A DNA stretch of 64,000 nt from Hibiscus mutabilis (Eukaryota > Streptophyta > Magnoliopsida > Malvales > Malvaceae), in assembly GCA_019671005.1 (NCBI GenBank), contig CM033726.1, positions 3,348,001-3,412,000 of the forward strand, in the 5' to 3' direction. Numbering within the stretch: position 1 is the first letter of the stretch; each line of letters opens with the position of its first letter. The position numbers and the translations under genes are program-made. The notes under the pieces are model-generated. The model saw only the letters and a list, made by a program, of their open reading frames with translations. It was not told where the DNA came from and did no database searches. This document shows positions 33,169-45,608 of the stretch, in pieces.

Positions 33169-33451
33169 TTGACTCGAAGTTTCGTAATCTAGGCGGATAA
33201 CTTTGGGAATTGTTGTGGAATACAACAAAAGAAAATGCCATTGTTGCTTGTTTAATGCCTTGGTTTCATCAATATTTCCGTGGGCGGATATTAAACTGGA
33301 GAAGCCGGCCATAAAAATACAAAACAGCATCCAAATGGGTTAGGCATAAGAATCTCAACCTTAAAACGAAAAATGGTCCATCATATCCCATGCAACATTA
33401 TATAATGCCACATCTGGATTAGTTGGCTCTTAATCCACAGCTTTGTTGAAG

Positions 33452-34078
33452 ATGTGTACTGCATTTTTCGGGTTTCTTAAGCATATGAACCAGGATTCTG
33501 GCAGCAAGAAAGATGTGCGAGGAGCTTCCATGTCAGTTGGCTTCTCACAATCAAGGAATATATATGTGAGGATAGTTCATGCAGGTGGGAAAGAAGAACT
33601 GTATAGAAATGCAGTTCCTGTATCCTATCTGATGAAAAAATATCCAGGGATGTGTATTGCAGGTCCCAAAGTTTTTACAAATCCTGATGAGTCCCTTTTA
33701 CGGCCTGGAGATTGCCTGTTGGCTGGCGAAAAGTATTACATTATCCCATCCTCTACAGCCCAGAAACTGAAGCGTAAACACCAGAAGAAGCTTCAGGTCA
33801 AAAGAGCAGCTGAAGGTAGAAAAGAAAGGCATGATGCAAGGAAGACTCGGGATATATCCGGAGAGAACTTGGAGGAATCCGTGTATTCAGAAAAAGAATT
33901 ATATGTTGCCAAGCCTTCCAAGGCTTCTAAAGTTCCAAAGGCGAGAGAGTCGAAGCATTTAGAGCGGAAAGGTAGAAGGGTAAAGAAGCCATTTGTACCC
34001 CCACTACCGAAGACAGCAATGGTGCGCGAATCAGGTTGGGAGCCCAGTTTAACTTCTATACAAGAACTTTCTCCATGA
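33452..34078 (+). CDS. PADRE (DUF4228) domain protein
   Basis: An intact single-exon frame of 208 codons. After a 35-residue leader it has the DUF4228/PADRE core: IYVRIVHAGGKEELYRNAVPV, SYLMKKYPGMCIAGP and LRPGDCLLAGEKYYIIP. A basic stretch follows (KLKRKHQKKLQVKR), then a disordered Lys/Ser-rich region, and it ends with the typical ESGWEPSLTSIQELSP. PADRE proteins are small, plant-specific and often induced by pathogens or abiotic stress; their biochemical role is not established. I take the ATG at 33452; upstream codons are in frame but lack ATG. It lies 284 bp downstream of the RAY1-like gene on the same strand, as an independent unit. Confidence 0.85.
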   Translation: MCTAFFGFLKHMNQDSGSKKDVRGASMSVGFSQSRNIYVRIVHAGGKEELYRNAVPVSYLMKKYPGMCIAGPKVFTNPDESLLRPGDCLLAGEKYYIIPSSTAQKLKRKHQKKLQVKRAAEGRKERHDARKTRDISGENLEESVYSEKELYVAKPSKASKVPKARESKHLERKGRRVKKPFVPPLPKTAMVRESGWEPSLTSIQELSP

Positions 34079-35362
34079 CTTTTTTCTACCTCAAGGTTCT
34101 GTTTTCCTCCCCTTTCCTCCTGTTTGGGTGACATGCTTGTTATTTTCTTCAGATGCTTGTAAGGGAAAGAATAATAACTTGAATAAATCGAAAACATTCA
34201 TTTCCATTTCTGTGTTGCTCGTATCATGTTTTTGTGGTAGAGGACCTTTTCGAGAAGTAGTTTCAATATTTTCTACTAACAAGAGATTATCCTCAAGATA
34301 TGCTTCTCATGCCATGATTATTACTAGATTGATTTGGTTCTTCTGGCATATTGAATGCTTTTTTGTCATCCTTAAATTCGATCATTGGTTGCCATTTGCA
34401 TTATCATACTCGATTGCTTTTGCACCGAAGTTCTTTTGTTTGCCATGGATGATTGATCTTGTGTTTACAAAGCTGAGGATATTCTTTGTTTTAGCTGTTG
34501 ATTGCTGGTGTGATTGCCAACATATACCAAGTTTTGTGCCATTGTGGCATTGATCACTTTATTACCAATAGAAAATTAATTGACATTGAAAAATGTTTCC
34601 AAAAAGTATTCCTCGAACTCGAACATCTGCATGCATCCAAAATATTTAGTGATTTCCAGTTGAAGAAATCACATAAACTCAACAAAGGTATAACAATTCC
34701 AGAAAAATACTCTGAAAACAAAGGTGAGTGATTTGAATTGATCACATACATTAAGCTGTTTGGATTTTCTCGGATTATTCGTCATAAAATAAATGACAAA
34801 AGTTTGGTTAAGATCAATGTGTAGACGACCGCAAGAGAAGCACCAACTGGAATAGTCACAACCCAGGATGTCACAATCTCTCGAACAGTCTCGGCTCGAA
34901 CACTATTTAATCCTCTCGCAAAGCCAACTCCCTTGACTGCTCCGACCAAAGTATGGGTTGCCGAGATTGACAACGCCAGTTTTGACGCAAAGAGGACGAC
35001 TGAAGCCGCTGCAAACTCAGCTGCAAACCCTTTAGCTGGTGTGAGTTCGGTTATCTTCTTCCCTATAGTTGCTATCACTCTATACCCCCACGTCATAAGC
35101 CCTGCTACAATTCCAAATCCTCCCCAGGCAAGAATCGTTTGGGATAATGATCTCGGTGCTGCTGGCACCACCTTGAAGAATTGACAATGCAGCAGCTAGA
35201 GGCCCTATCGCGTTCGAAACATCGTTTCCTCCGTGGGCGAAATACATGAAGCAAACTGACAATACCTGCATGTACCCAAAAACCCCATAAACTATTTCCA
35301 GTTGGGTGCCTTTAGGCCCCGCAACATCCGAGAGAAGACCAAGATTTTTCGTCTGAGTAGTG

Positions 35363-36898
35363 TGATAAGTGTTCAAAAGTACTATTTTTCTTACTCTTTT
35401 TACTCGTATTATTGTTAGACTTAGGCTCATATTAGTTACATAATTAGTCATTCATGCATTAATCCATGTTTCCTTCCATCGTTGAGCTTGATTGCATAAC
35501 TTGGTTGTTTTTGTGGGAAAAGATGTTGCTTTGGTGTGTTTTTTGTGTATGTGCAGAATCACTTGCCAAAGCAAGGCTAGAGCTAGTTTCCAGGGCAATG
35601 CATGAAGGAGATGCCGAGCTAGTTGCCAGGGCAATGCATGAAGGAGACGCCGAGCCAGTTGCCAGGGCAATTTGTTGACAAAGAATAAGGTGATATGGTA
35701 GTCGAAATTGATGACTAGACAAGCCCAAGATGACGTGGAGCAAAGCTAAATCCCAAAAGGAGTTTGATTTCCATGAAGAGGTTAAAGAAGAATTAAATTC
35801 CAAGAAGATAGGAGAAGTTCTAGAAGGAATATAATTATAATAAAGAATTATATTCTTTAAAGATAATTTAACTCCAACTTAACTTCCTTCTCAAAGAAGG
35901 ACTTTGACCTAGCCCTATAAATTAGAGGCCATGCCGTCAACTCCAAAGAGAGAAAGAGATGATAGAATTTTCGACAAGCATCAAGGGCAAAGAGGATTTC
36001 GACAAAGCTCCATCCATTCTTCATCTTTTTCTTTCTTGTTCAATTAGGTTCATGCTAGGAATTCTTTATCTTGTGTTTCTTTGGAACATAGCCATGAACT
36101 AAATCTATTTGGCTAAGGTTATTGTGTCTTGTGGTTGTGAAAAACTATTGGATTTTGTTTAGGTAATAAAAGTTTGCACTTTTCTATTCAAGGTTTATTC
36201 ATTCTTGGTTCTTATTCTTGTTTGCGAGTGAATTGGGAGAGGATCTCGTAACTTCATCTATTTATCTAATATCGGGAGAGTTAGATTCAAGAAACGGATG
36301 AATATGATCTTTATTCAATCTATTGATGGTGAAGATTAATCCGGCTTAGGAATAAGTTAAGGATTTCAACGGCTAAGAAGAGCGCAAGATTGGTTGTTGT
36401 TCACCTTTGATTCACGCAGGGATGTATTATCAAGGCATGCACAAGTAGCTAGAGTTTTGACTTAGGGATAAGAAGAAACCATTGAAGAACGCTATGCCGA
36501 ACCTTGAAGGTTGCTGCCCAGACGCCCAAGTAGTTGCCCAACTAGTCGCCCAGGCAACCATCGATTAGTTGCCAAGGCAACCCCGTTGTGCAAGTTGCCA
36601 CGGCAACTGAGTTGCCCTTGCACTCTTTTACCAAGACGATCCAATCGGCTATCACACCTCAACTCACGATAACCTAGCTTATCTCTCTCATTTAATTACA
36701 TCGTCTTTTACTTTATTGCTTTCTAGATTAGTTATTAGTTAAACTCCTATAATCTTCTACTTGTGTTTCTTTTACTTTTTATAGTGCAAGAGATTAGATT
36801 CTTGAAGTGACACAAATCCCTGTGGAGACGATATCTTTTATACTATAACTTGCGACGTGTACACTTGCACAATTGCGGAGCACTTATTACGTGCAACA
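35363..36898 (+). repeat. 5' LTR of the Athila-type element
   Basis: 1536 bp, TGATAAGTG..GTGCAACA. It contains a TATA box (TATAAAT, 35916-35922) that probably drives the element. It has two and a half copies of a 36-bp repeat around 35580-35670 (TTGCCAGGGCAATGCATGAA); the 3' LTR has one more. A cluster of palindromes TTGCC-NN-GGCAA lies at 36569-36606. Compared with the 3' LTR it has one 36-bp unit fewer and an extra 18 bp near 36595, which account for most of the length difference. Confidence 0.95.
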
Positions 36899-36904
36899 AG
36901 TTTT

Positions 36905-36919
36905 TGGCGCCGTTGCCGG
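36905..36919 (+). other. Primer binding site, tRNA-Asp
   Basis: TGGCGCCGTTGCCGG lies 6 bp after the 5' LTR. It is complementary to the CCA-terminated 3' end of plant tRNA-Asp, the primer used by Athila-type elements. Confidence 0.85.
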
Positions 36920-37020
36920 AGATTGGCAATAGCGACTTTGCTTTTATTTTCTTGCACTTTCTTTTTATTTTTCTTGTTTAAGATTCAAAGGGCTAACAAA
37001 CTTTGGTTTTGCATTGGTAT

Positions 37021-38530
37021 ATGACCAGGGCGAGACCAATTACACCAGAATATCCCTTTGATCCAGAAATCGAACGAACCTTACAAAGACTTAGACGAAG
37101 GTTAAGAGTAGCAATGGCTAATCAAGTCGGCAATATGAATCAAGATGTTCCAGCAGGAGGAGGAGTGATTCTTGCACGAAACAGAATTATTCGAGACTAT
37201 CTTGAAGAAGATCTTGATGGACTTAATCAATGAGTTGTCGCACCTGAAATTGAAGCCGACCACTTTGAGTTGAAACCAGTGATGTTTAATATGATCAACA
37301 CAATTGGTCAATTTGGCGGCTCAACAACTGAAGATGCACGACGTCTTAAATCTTTCCTCGAGATATGCAACTCATTCAAAATACACGGAGTCACCCCCGA
37401 TATTTTACGATTAAGATTATTCCCTTATTCACTGAGGGATAGGGCGAAAGCATGGTTGAATAGCATTCCTGCTGGATCAATAGGATCTTGGACCGATCTT
37501 TGTCGTGATTTTCTTGCTCGGTTTAATCCTACAAATTTGACTGATAAGCTTCGTAACGACATTACTTCTTTTCGGCAGGCAGATGATGAATCCGTGTACG
37601 AGGCTTGGCAGCGATATAGAGAACTTCTACATAAATGCCCCCTACACGGATTCCCAGTGTGGACACAAGTAACAATGTTTTACAACGCTGTGAATACACC
37701 AACAAGGATGATGCTAGGTGCCTCGGTAAATGGCATACTCCTAGATAAGTCGCCGAAGGAAGCAATGCAAATTTTAAACAGGCTTGCCAAGAATGATTAT
37801 CAATTCCCCTCTACTAGAAGAGGATGAGTTAGACGCCAAGCCACAATACATGAACTAGGATCATCAGACAATTTCGGCACAATTGGCCACCTTAACCAAG
37901 ATGGTCCAGAACATGCAGAAACCAAACAACACACATGAGGTCAAGGTAATGGATTCCTTTTATGAGTTATGGGTGGTAACCATGATTCTTCTGAATGTAT
38001 GCAGAATCCGGAATCCAGCTTCTATGTGGGGAATTACAGTCGAAACAACAATATGATGTCTAACACATACAATCCAGCTTGGAAGAAGCACCCGAATTTT
38101 TCATAGAGTAATCCCAACAATGCTCTAAACCATAACAATCAGAATGCACAAGCATCGGGATTCCAGCAAAATATGCCACGGCAACAGTTGCCGCAGCAAC
38201 AACCGACAACATCTAGTTCTTTGAAAAATTCTCTCAATGCTTTTATGTTGAAAACTAAATCTTATATGGCTGAGAATAGTAACTTCATAAAAAGAATTGA
38301 TGCTTTTATTAACAGGATTGAGATGAGATTACAAAACCAAGAGGCGGCAATCAAATCATTGGAAAATCAAGTCGGACAATTTGCTCAAAACCTGAATACT
38401 AGACCGCAAGGAGGTTTACGTAGCGATACTGAAGTCGCAAGAGGAACTGGCCATGAGCAGTGTAACTCGTTCATCAAACAAAACACAAAAAGATCAAGAC
38501 GAACGCAGCGTCAAAGCCTCAGATGCTGAA
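37021..38530 (+). pseudogene. Athila-type gag region with internal stops
   Basis: The frame opens MTRARPITPEYPFDPEIERT. A TGA interrupts it at 37231, and the same frame resumes with the retrotrans_gag domain at 37270-37827 (RLFPYSLRDRAKAWLNSIP, DLCRDFLARFNP, ESVYEAWQRYRELLHKCPLH), then a TGA. Further in-frame stops occur at about 37936-38106, although typical gag-linker sequence continues (PESSFYVGNYSRNNN). The last open part (38173-38529) holds a coiled-coil-like stretch (RIEMRLQNQEAAIKSLENQV) usual for Athila gag. It is not translatable as one protein. Confidence 0.85.
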
Positions 38531-38535
38531 CCAGA

Positions 38536-38665
38536 AATTACTGCGGCAACCGGCAATAAGCATGCCTCGGCAACCGGTGATAAGGATGCCTCGGCAACTT
38601 GCGATAAGCATGCCTCGGCAACCCCAGTTGACAATGCCTCGGCAACTCCAATTGTCCCGGCAATA
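38536..38665 (+). repeat. Short tandem repeats with GCCTCGGCAAC words (gag-pro junction)
   Basis: Five or six copies of a unit of about 27-30 bp ending in GCCTCGGCAACC or close variants, read as GNKHASATGDK-like peptide repeats. The same word reappears between RNase H and integrase and elsewhere in the element. Confidence 0.8.
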
Positions 38666-38803
38666 CCGTCAATCAGGTTCCAAACCAATGAAAGGATCGA
38701 AGATATCTGACTTCCACCACCATTCCCACAAAGGTTGAAGTGACAAAAGCAAGAACATCAATTCAAGAAGTTTCTTGATATCTTAAAGAAAGTCAACATC
38801 AAC

Positions 38804-39295
38804 TTGCCATTGGTGGAAGCAATTGAACAAATGTCGAACTATGCCAAGTTTCTTAAAGACATTGTGTCCAAGAGAACAAGGCTAGAAGAGTTTGAAACAG
38901 TTGCCGCAACAGAGGGATGCATAGCCATGTTGCACAATCATATGCCACCCAAGTTGAAGGATCCCAGAAGTTTTACAATACCTTGTTCCATTGGAAACCA
39001 CTATGTCGGGAAAGCATTATGCGACCTTGGGGCTAGCATAAACTTGATGCCTAAATCGGTTTTCCAGAAACTAGGAATCGGGAAGGCAAGACCTACAACA
39101 CTTATGCTACAGCTAGCCGACGGATCCTATGTGCATCCAGAGGGAAAAATCGAAGACATACTGGTAAAAGTTGATAAATTTATTTTTCCCACTGACTTTA
39201 TCGTTTTGGATTGTGAAGCAGATGAGCATGCACCTATCATTCTCGGGAGACCATTCCTAGCAATAGGGAGAACCTTGATCGATGTTGAAAAGTGA
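38804..39295 (+). pseudogene. Athila-type aspartic protease region
   Basis: A frame of 163 codons with the retroviral-type protease fold. The catalytic region reads GNHYVGKALCDLGASINLMP, in which D-L-G-A corresponds to the D-S/T-G-A active-site loop; Leu is usual in this lineage. LMLQLADGSY, FIVLDCEADEHAPIILGRPF and IGRTLIDVEK follow and match pepsin-like retroelement proteases. A TGA follows at 39293. The link to gag is out of frame, and another stop precedes pol at 39476. Confidence 0.85.
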
Positions 39296-39547
39296 GAACT
39301 CACAATGAGGGTGAATGACCAGCAAGTTAAACTAAATGTGTTCCAAACACTAAGACATGTCGATGATCCAGAAGAATGCCAACTTCTTCATGCCACGGCA
39401 GTGTTTAACTTCGACGAGGAATTTAGTTGCCTCGGCAACTACATTGCTGATCAAGAGGAACCTGAGAAGTATGAATAACCGGTCGATGAGGAACAACAAG
39501 AAGAGGAAAATTGGCTAGTCAATCGACCAGTTACATACTTTGAACCA

Positions 39548-42500
39548 TTGGATTACTCAGGTAAGGAAGGTAAGCTCGAAAAATCCTCTGTTGAACAACC
39601 ACCGATTCTTGAGTTGAAACAGTTGTTAGAGCAACTAAAATATGCATACTTAGGAACCGATAATACATTGCCTGTAATTATTTCTTCTAAGTTACAGCCT
39701 GAGCAGGAAAAGAAGCTGATCAAAATGTTGAGGCTACACAAAAAGGCAAGAGGGTGGACAATTGCCGACTTGAAGGGAATTAGCCCGACAATGTGCATGC
39801 ACAAGATTTTGTTGGAAGATGATCACAAACCTACAATTGAGGCCCAGAGAAAACTGAATCATGCTATGAAAGGGGTTGTAATGAAAGAAATCATCAAGTG
39901 GCTTGACGCCGGCATTATATACCCTATCTCTGATAGTACATGGGTAAGTCCGGTACAATGTGTGCCGAAAAAGGGAGGTATAACGGTGGTAAGTAATGAA
40001 AATAATGAACTCATTCCAACCAGGACTGTGACCGATTGGAGGGTTTATATGGATTATAGAAAGCTAAACAAAACCACTAGGAAATATCACTTCCCATTAC
40101 CCTTTATTGATCAAATGCTTGATCGTCTTGCAGGTAAACCCTTTTATTGTTTTCTTGATGGTTATTCAGGTTACAATCAAATTGTCATAGCACCAGAAGA
40201 TCAAGAAAAGACAACATTCACATGCCCATACGGTACTTATGCTTTCCGAAGGATGCCGTTCGGATTGTGTAACGCCCCGGCAACCTTCCAAAGATGCATG
40301 ATGGCACTCTTTTCAGACATGGTCGAAGACTTCCTTGAGATCTTCATAGATGATTTTTCTGTTTTTGGTAATGACTTCGACAATTGCCTCGGCAATTTAG
40401 AGAAGGTGTTGGCAAAATGTGAAGAAACTGATTTAGTCCTAAATTGGGAGAAATGTCATTTTATGGTAGATGAAGGAATAGTGCTCGGCCACAAGATTTC
40501 ATCCAAGGGAATTGAAGTAGACAAATCCAAGGTGGACATGATCGAGAGATTACCCCCATCAAATTCGGTTAAAGGAATTCGAAGCTTTCTTGGACATGCA
40601 GGTTTTTACAGAAGATTCATAAATAATTTTTCTAAAATCACTAAACCCTTGTGCAATTTGCTTGAACATGATAAAGTCTTCGATTTTGATGATTCTTGTG
40701 CCCAAGCATTTGAAACCCTAAAGGAAAAGCTTGCCTCGGCACCCATTGTCGTTCCACCAGATTGGACGCTACCTTTTGAGCTCATGTGTGATGCAAGTGA
40801 TTTCGCGGTAGGAGCAGTCCTAGGCCAACGCACAGGTAAGACCTTCCATGTGATATACTACGCTAGTAAAACTCTTAATAGTGCTCAAGTGAATTACACA
40901 ACAACGAAGAAAGAGTTACTAGCTGTAGTTTTCGTATTTGACAAGTTCCGATCCTATTTGATTGGTACAAAGGTAATTGTTCATACGGAATATTCGGCAA
41001 TCAAATATCTATTTGCTAAAAAGGATGTCAAACCTCATTTGATCCATTGGATATTACTTTTACAAGAATTTAATATTGAAATTAAAGACAAGAAAGGAAC
41101 AGAAAATCAAGTGGCCGATCACTTATCACGTTTAGAACGCAATAGGGAGGACACAGATCTAGAGATATGCGATGCATTCTCGGATGAGCAACTTTTAGTT
41201 GCCTCGGCAACCATGGATGTGCATGCTTCGGCAACCCTCGACGCCTTGGTAACCATGGACGCGCACGCCTCGGCAACACTCGACGCCGCAGCAGTCATTG
41301 ACGCGCATGCCTCGGCAACCATGGACGCACATGCCTCGGCAACCCTAGACGTACACGCCTCGGCAATTTTGGGAGCAGTCGCCACGGTAGCATATGCCTC
41401 GGTAATACCCTGGTACGCGGATTTAGTTAATTTCCTTGTTTGTGGTATTTTACCTTATGGTCTTACTCACCAAGGAAAGAAGTGGTTCCGCCATGATGCT
41501 AAGCATTACTTTTGGGACGAGCCTCTTTTGTTTAAATATTGTGCAGATCAGGTTATACGCCGATGTGTCCCTGAAGATGAGCAGCAGAATGTACTCCGGC
41601 AATGCCATTCTTCACCTTATGGAGGACATTTTGGAGGAACTCGTACCGCGGCCAAAGTTTTGCAATCCGGTTTGTATTGGCCAACATTGTACAAAGATGC
41701 CCAAGACTTTTACAAGCAATGTGATCGTTGCCAGATGATGGGCAATATCTCTAGACGACATGAGATGCCACTCCAAAACATCATCGAGGTGGAATTGTTC
41801 GATGTATGGGGGATCGATTTTATGGGACCTTTCTCATCTTCGTTCGGCAACATCTACATTCTATTTACCGTCGACTACGTGTCTAAATGGGTTGAGGCAA
41901 CTACAAGTCCCAACAACGATTCCAAGACTGTGCAACAATTCTTGCAGAAAAACATATTTACACGGTTTGGGATGCCGAGAGCAATTATCAGTGACAAAGG
42001 CAAGCATTTTGACAACATACTTATTGCCAAGATGTTGCAACGCTTCGGCGTATCACACAAGATTGCCACGGCATATCACCCACAAACCAATGGGCAAGCA
42101 GAAATTTCCAACCGGGAATTGAAGGGTATACTCGAGAAAGTTGTAAATCCCTCTAGGAAGGATTGGTCATTAAGACTAGATGACGCGTTTTGGGCATATC
42201 GCACTGCATTCAAAACAACCTTAGGTATGTCCCCCTTCCGACTTGTCTATGGCAAAACATGCCATCTACCGGTGGAAATCGAACACAAGGCATATTGGGC
42301 AATCAAGACCGTGAATATGGATTGGGAAAGTGCCGGACAAAAGCATTTGTTGGACCTCAACGAGATAGAAGAATTTTGTGCACTTGCCTATAACAATGCA
42401 CGAATCTACAAGGAGAAAACAAAGCAATGACATGACAAGAAACTACTGCCGCGGCAATTCACGCCAGGGTAACTAGTTCTCCTATTCAATTCTCGGCTAA

Positions 42501-42694
42501 AACTTTTCCCGGGAAAGCTGAAATCAAGATGGTCGGGACCATTCAAAGTTGTCAAACCATTTTCCCATGGTGCCATGATAATCAAGTCCATCAGTGACGA
42601 ACTTGAATTCAAAGTTAATGGACAAAGATTGAAGCATTACAACGGTGCCCATATGGAACGTAACAAAGAAGTGGTCACCTTAGGAGATGCATGA
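39548..42694 (+). pseudogene. Athila-type pol: reverse transcriptase, RNase H, integrase
   Basis: An open frame of 960 codons to 42430. RT spans about residues 125-320, with YRKLNKTTRKYHFPLPFIDQ, FRRMPFGLCNAPATFQR and the catalytic FIDDFSVFG. RNase H has CDASDFAVGAVLGQ and TTTKKELLAVVF, but the HTD block normally seen reads HTEYSA (Asp to Glu). A linker of ASAT-type repeats (41195-41412) separates it from the integrase. The integrase has the zinc-binding HSSPYGGHFGG..CDRCQ, WGIDFMGPF, a D in IISDKGKHF and E in NGQAEISNRELKG, so the D,D,E triad is visible. The frame ends at TGA after KEKTKQ, where a Trp codon is usual. The C-terminal tail (SRWSGPFKVV) continues to 42694 across one more stop. 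Confidence 0.92.
41195..41412 (+). repeat. ASAT-type repeat linker between RNase H and integrase
   Basis: About eight copies of GCCTCGGCAACC or GCTTCGGCAACC followed by a 15-18 bp variable part, read in frame as (M/L)DAHASAT units. Intact relatives usually have a shorter, non-repetitive linker here (my recollection of the family, not checked). Confidence 0.8.
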
Positions 42695-43248
42695 GCGTGC
42701 TCTACTTTCGATATTTTATTTTTTTTATTTTTATTATTTTCGATTACTTTATTTATTTTTTTCAAACTAATTTTTTTTTATTTTTTTTATTATTATATTT
42801 TTTAGGATAGATTTTCTTTTTTATATTTTTAAGTTTAAGAATCCCTTTACATATCTTTATTTATTTTCTTTTATTAATTTATCTTTAATTTTAATCATTA
42901 TTTGATTTGTCTTTGAATTGTAGGAAAAGAGTTCAAGATAAAGTGGAATTTTGATCCAAGAAGGAAAACATCTTCAACAAGGAAATTAATGGGCTGAATC
43001 TAAGGCTTATATAAAGCCTCCAACTTACCCTAATTAAACTCCCTAGCCGTCACCCTTCCCTTAAACCAAAACCCCATTTATTTTCTATACAAAATTAATC
43101 CCACCCACCATATTTACTACCTATCTTTTCTATATAACCCATCACCCTTAACTTCCAAGAAACCTATTCCTACTTTTCATCTTGCAACTTTTTAGTTTCT
43201 TTTATTTTCTTTTCTTTGTTTTTACAAAACTCACAACCAAGATCATCC
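42695..43248. other. Pol-ORF3 spacer of the Athila-type element
   Basis: An AT-rich spacer of about 550 bp between pol and ORF3, typical of Athila elements. It has a T-rich block (42716-42810). No gene. Confidence 0.6.
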
Positions 43249-44763
43249 ATGGCATCCAAAATTAAATTTTTGGTTCATCCAAGTTCCTCCAAAGAACCAA
43301 GATACAAGAAGTTTGCTACACCGGTGGTTCAAGAAAGATTTCACTCCAAGTTTGAAAGCCGGAAGATTTACGAAGAACAAGGCTTTGAATACTCCAACTC
43401 TCATCAAGATTTCGGCCTTGAACCATTCATCTTCGAGAAGATTGCATATCAAAACTGACAAATCTTTTGCCATCAATCGGAACCGGGTAACATCTCGTGG
43501 GTAAGAGAATTCTATGCTCACTCACCTAACCCGGATAATCCTTATGTTTTTGTTCGTGACAAGGCCATACTCATAAGCCCCAAAAACATCAACACATTTT
43601 ACGGGCTCTACATTGAGAAGGACGAGCATCAAGCCTTTGTTGATAAAATCTCGCCCAAGCAACTCGACAAGTTGCTTCAAGAACTCACTCAACCGAGAAC
43701 TCATTAGAACGACGGTAAATACAAGGGCACGGTAAATTATCTTCGGCTTAAAAAACTATGGAATAAGTTTGTTAAAAATTCTTTAATGCCCACCACACAC
43801 AATACTACCGTTGATATACCACGTCTTTTGCTCATACATTCTATTTTGCATAATCGCATCATTAACATTGAAAAAATTATTTGTGATGAGATTTTTGTAT
43901 GTAGCTCAAAAGATAAGGGTTCTCTTTTCTTCTCTTGCTTAATTTCTAGTCTTTGCAAGGAGATGCATGTCCCAAGTGAGTCCACCGATGAAAAGGCCCT
44001 ACCAAAGTCCAGTTGGAATCAAGCACAAATCTGAAAACTAATGGGAGAGGCACCAGAAAAATCCTCAAGGCCTCCAATTGCCGCGGCAACTCCTGCCGCC
44101 TCGGCAATCCCTAATGCCCAAGCACCTAACGCCCGGGCAACTCGGCCATCAATCCCGGGACACTTTGAAGCACTCTTGCAACCATTGGCGAGCCACCTTA
44201 GGCAAATTGAAGACCGGCAACTAATGTTCATGCGATACATGAAGGAGCACAACAATGCCATCACCCAAGTCATCCTAGAAAATTACCCGGACAGCCGCGT
44301 GTCTTTCCCAATCTTTCCTGCCAAGATCCTTGCCCCGACAACCAATGAAGCAGTCGCCACGACAACCACAACAGATGATGCCGCGACAACCTACACCTCG
44401 CCTGCCCAAGTAGTCGCCACGACAACCAACCCTAAAGATGCCACGGCAACCAAAGCTAAAGACATCCTGGCAACCACTGCAAAAGCCAAAGGTAAAGCAC
44501 CTATGCCCGAATCAACTCGTACGGAATCATTGTCTGATTTTTCAGATTTGGACGAGCCCTCCATTGCACCAACAAAGACCGCACCAATTGAATCCTCCAA
44601 GCGAAAAACCAATGACATTGATGAAGAGGACGATGAGGACAACCCCGTACGAGGATCGATTCAACCATCGGCAACAAGGAAACAACCATCGTGCTCAAGC
44701 AAGATAATCAAGACACTGACCAAAAGGAAACTAATCATCCACGACGACGAACTCTCGGAGTAA
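43249..44763 (+). pseudogene. Athila-type ORF3 (envelope-position ORF)
   Basis: The third ORF of Athila elements, of uncertain function. It opens MASKIKFLVHPSS and runs to a TGA at 43456. Related sequence continues in another frame (YGLYIEKDEHQ-like text, then NDGKYKGTVNYLRLKKLWN, RLLLIHSILHNRIINIEKII, CDEIFVCSS, LFFSCLISSLCKEMHV), with a TAG near 43705 and a TGA at 44032. The final open part (44041-44763) is Ala/Pro/Thr-rich with GHFEALLQPLASHLRQIEDR, then acidic and basic tails. Several breaks make it untranslatable as one protein. I see no convincing signal peptide. Confidence 0.75.
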
Positions 44764-45147
44764 GTCCTCATTTGCATTTTTTTTCTTTATCTTTAATGCA
44801 TGCATTGAGGACAATGCCTCACTCGAGTTTGGGGGGATTGTTAGTAGTTAGTTACCATGTTTAGCTGCATTCATCTTAAGTATTGCATTTAGGATACATA
44901 AATTGCTTGTCATGGCTTTAGTTGGAACAAGAATTGCCTAGATTTGATGAATATCCGATGATGACTTTGCCAATGCACTTAATTGATAGAATTTTTATTC
45001 TAGGATAACCATGAAAAAACTTAGAATTTTACTATAATGCTAAATTTGATGAAACACTGTTGTGGTTTGATTGATTTAAGGAATTCTAGTGAACTTAGGT
45101 TGATAATTAAAAAAATTTGGGGGATTAGAATAAAAATTGGATGAATG
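44764..45147. other. 3' untranslated region with an upstream purine-rich tract
   Basis: Non-coding. It includes TTGAGGACAATGCCTC followed by GAGTTTGGGGGG at 44825-44836, which resembles the polypurine tract and its upstream word, although the LTR lies 790 bp further on. Confidence 0.55.
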
Positions 45148-45333
45148 CTAGAGGTGCCCGAAATTGGCTCTAGCATGTGCTAAGAAATTGATCGCTAGAG
45201 GTGCCCGAAATCGGCTCTAGTATATGCTAAAAACTGATCACTAGAGGTGCCCGAAACCAGCTCTAGTTGAATAAATTAATTAACTTAAGAAAACTAAAAA
45301 CAAAACACTAGAGGTGCCCGAAACCGGCTCTAG
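45148..45333. repeat. Four stem-loop repeats in the Athila-type 3' UTR
   Basis: Four 26-bp copies at 45148-45173, 45195-45220, 45241-45266 and 45308-45333. Each starts CTAGAG, ends with its complement CTCTAG, and has GTGCCCGAAA between. The 6-bp stems are identical in all copies, while the loop varies at two or three positions. Confidence 0.85.
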
Positions 45334-45608
45334 TTAAGACATGTTAAAAGAACCCAATGAAGTAATTTGAAAACCTCTTGTTTGCATAGAATCCGAAAAA
45401 TAAACTTGCACACAACTCCGCACACACTCACAAGCATTATAGTTTGATTCCGAGTAACTCCTAAGTTTTCCAAAAAAAAAAATGAAAAGCCAATCATACT
45501 TTGTGCCCCAGTTATGAGAATTGAAATCAAGTTCAAAGCTAAGTTTGTGAAAATTGAAGTCCTGGCAGGTAATTATTAGTTTGCATTGCTTGAGGACAAG
45601 CAATAGTT

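Noticed and set aside
34128..34553. 141-codon ORF downstream of the PADRE gene
   Set aside because: Cys/Phe/Leu-rich, overlaps the probable 3' UTR, no family resemblance.
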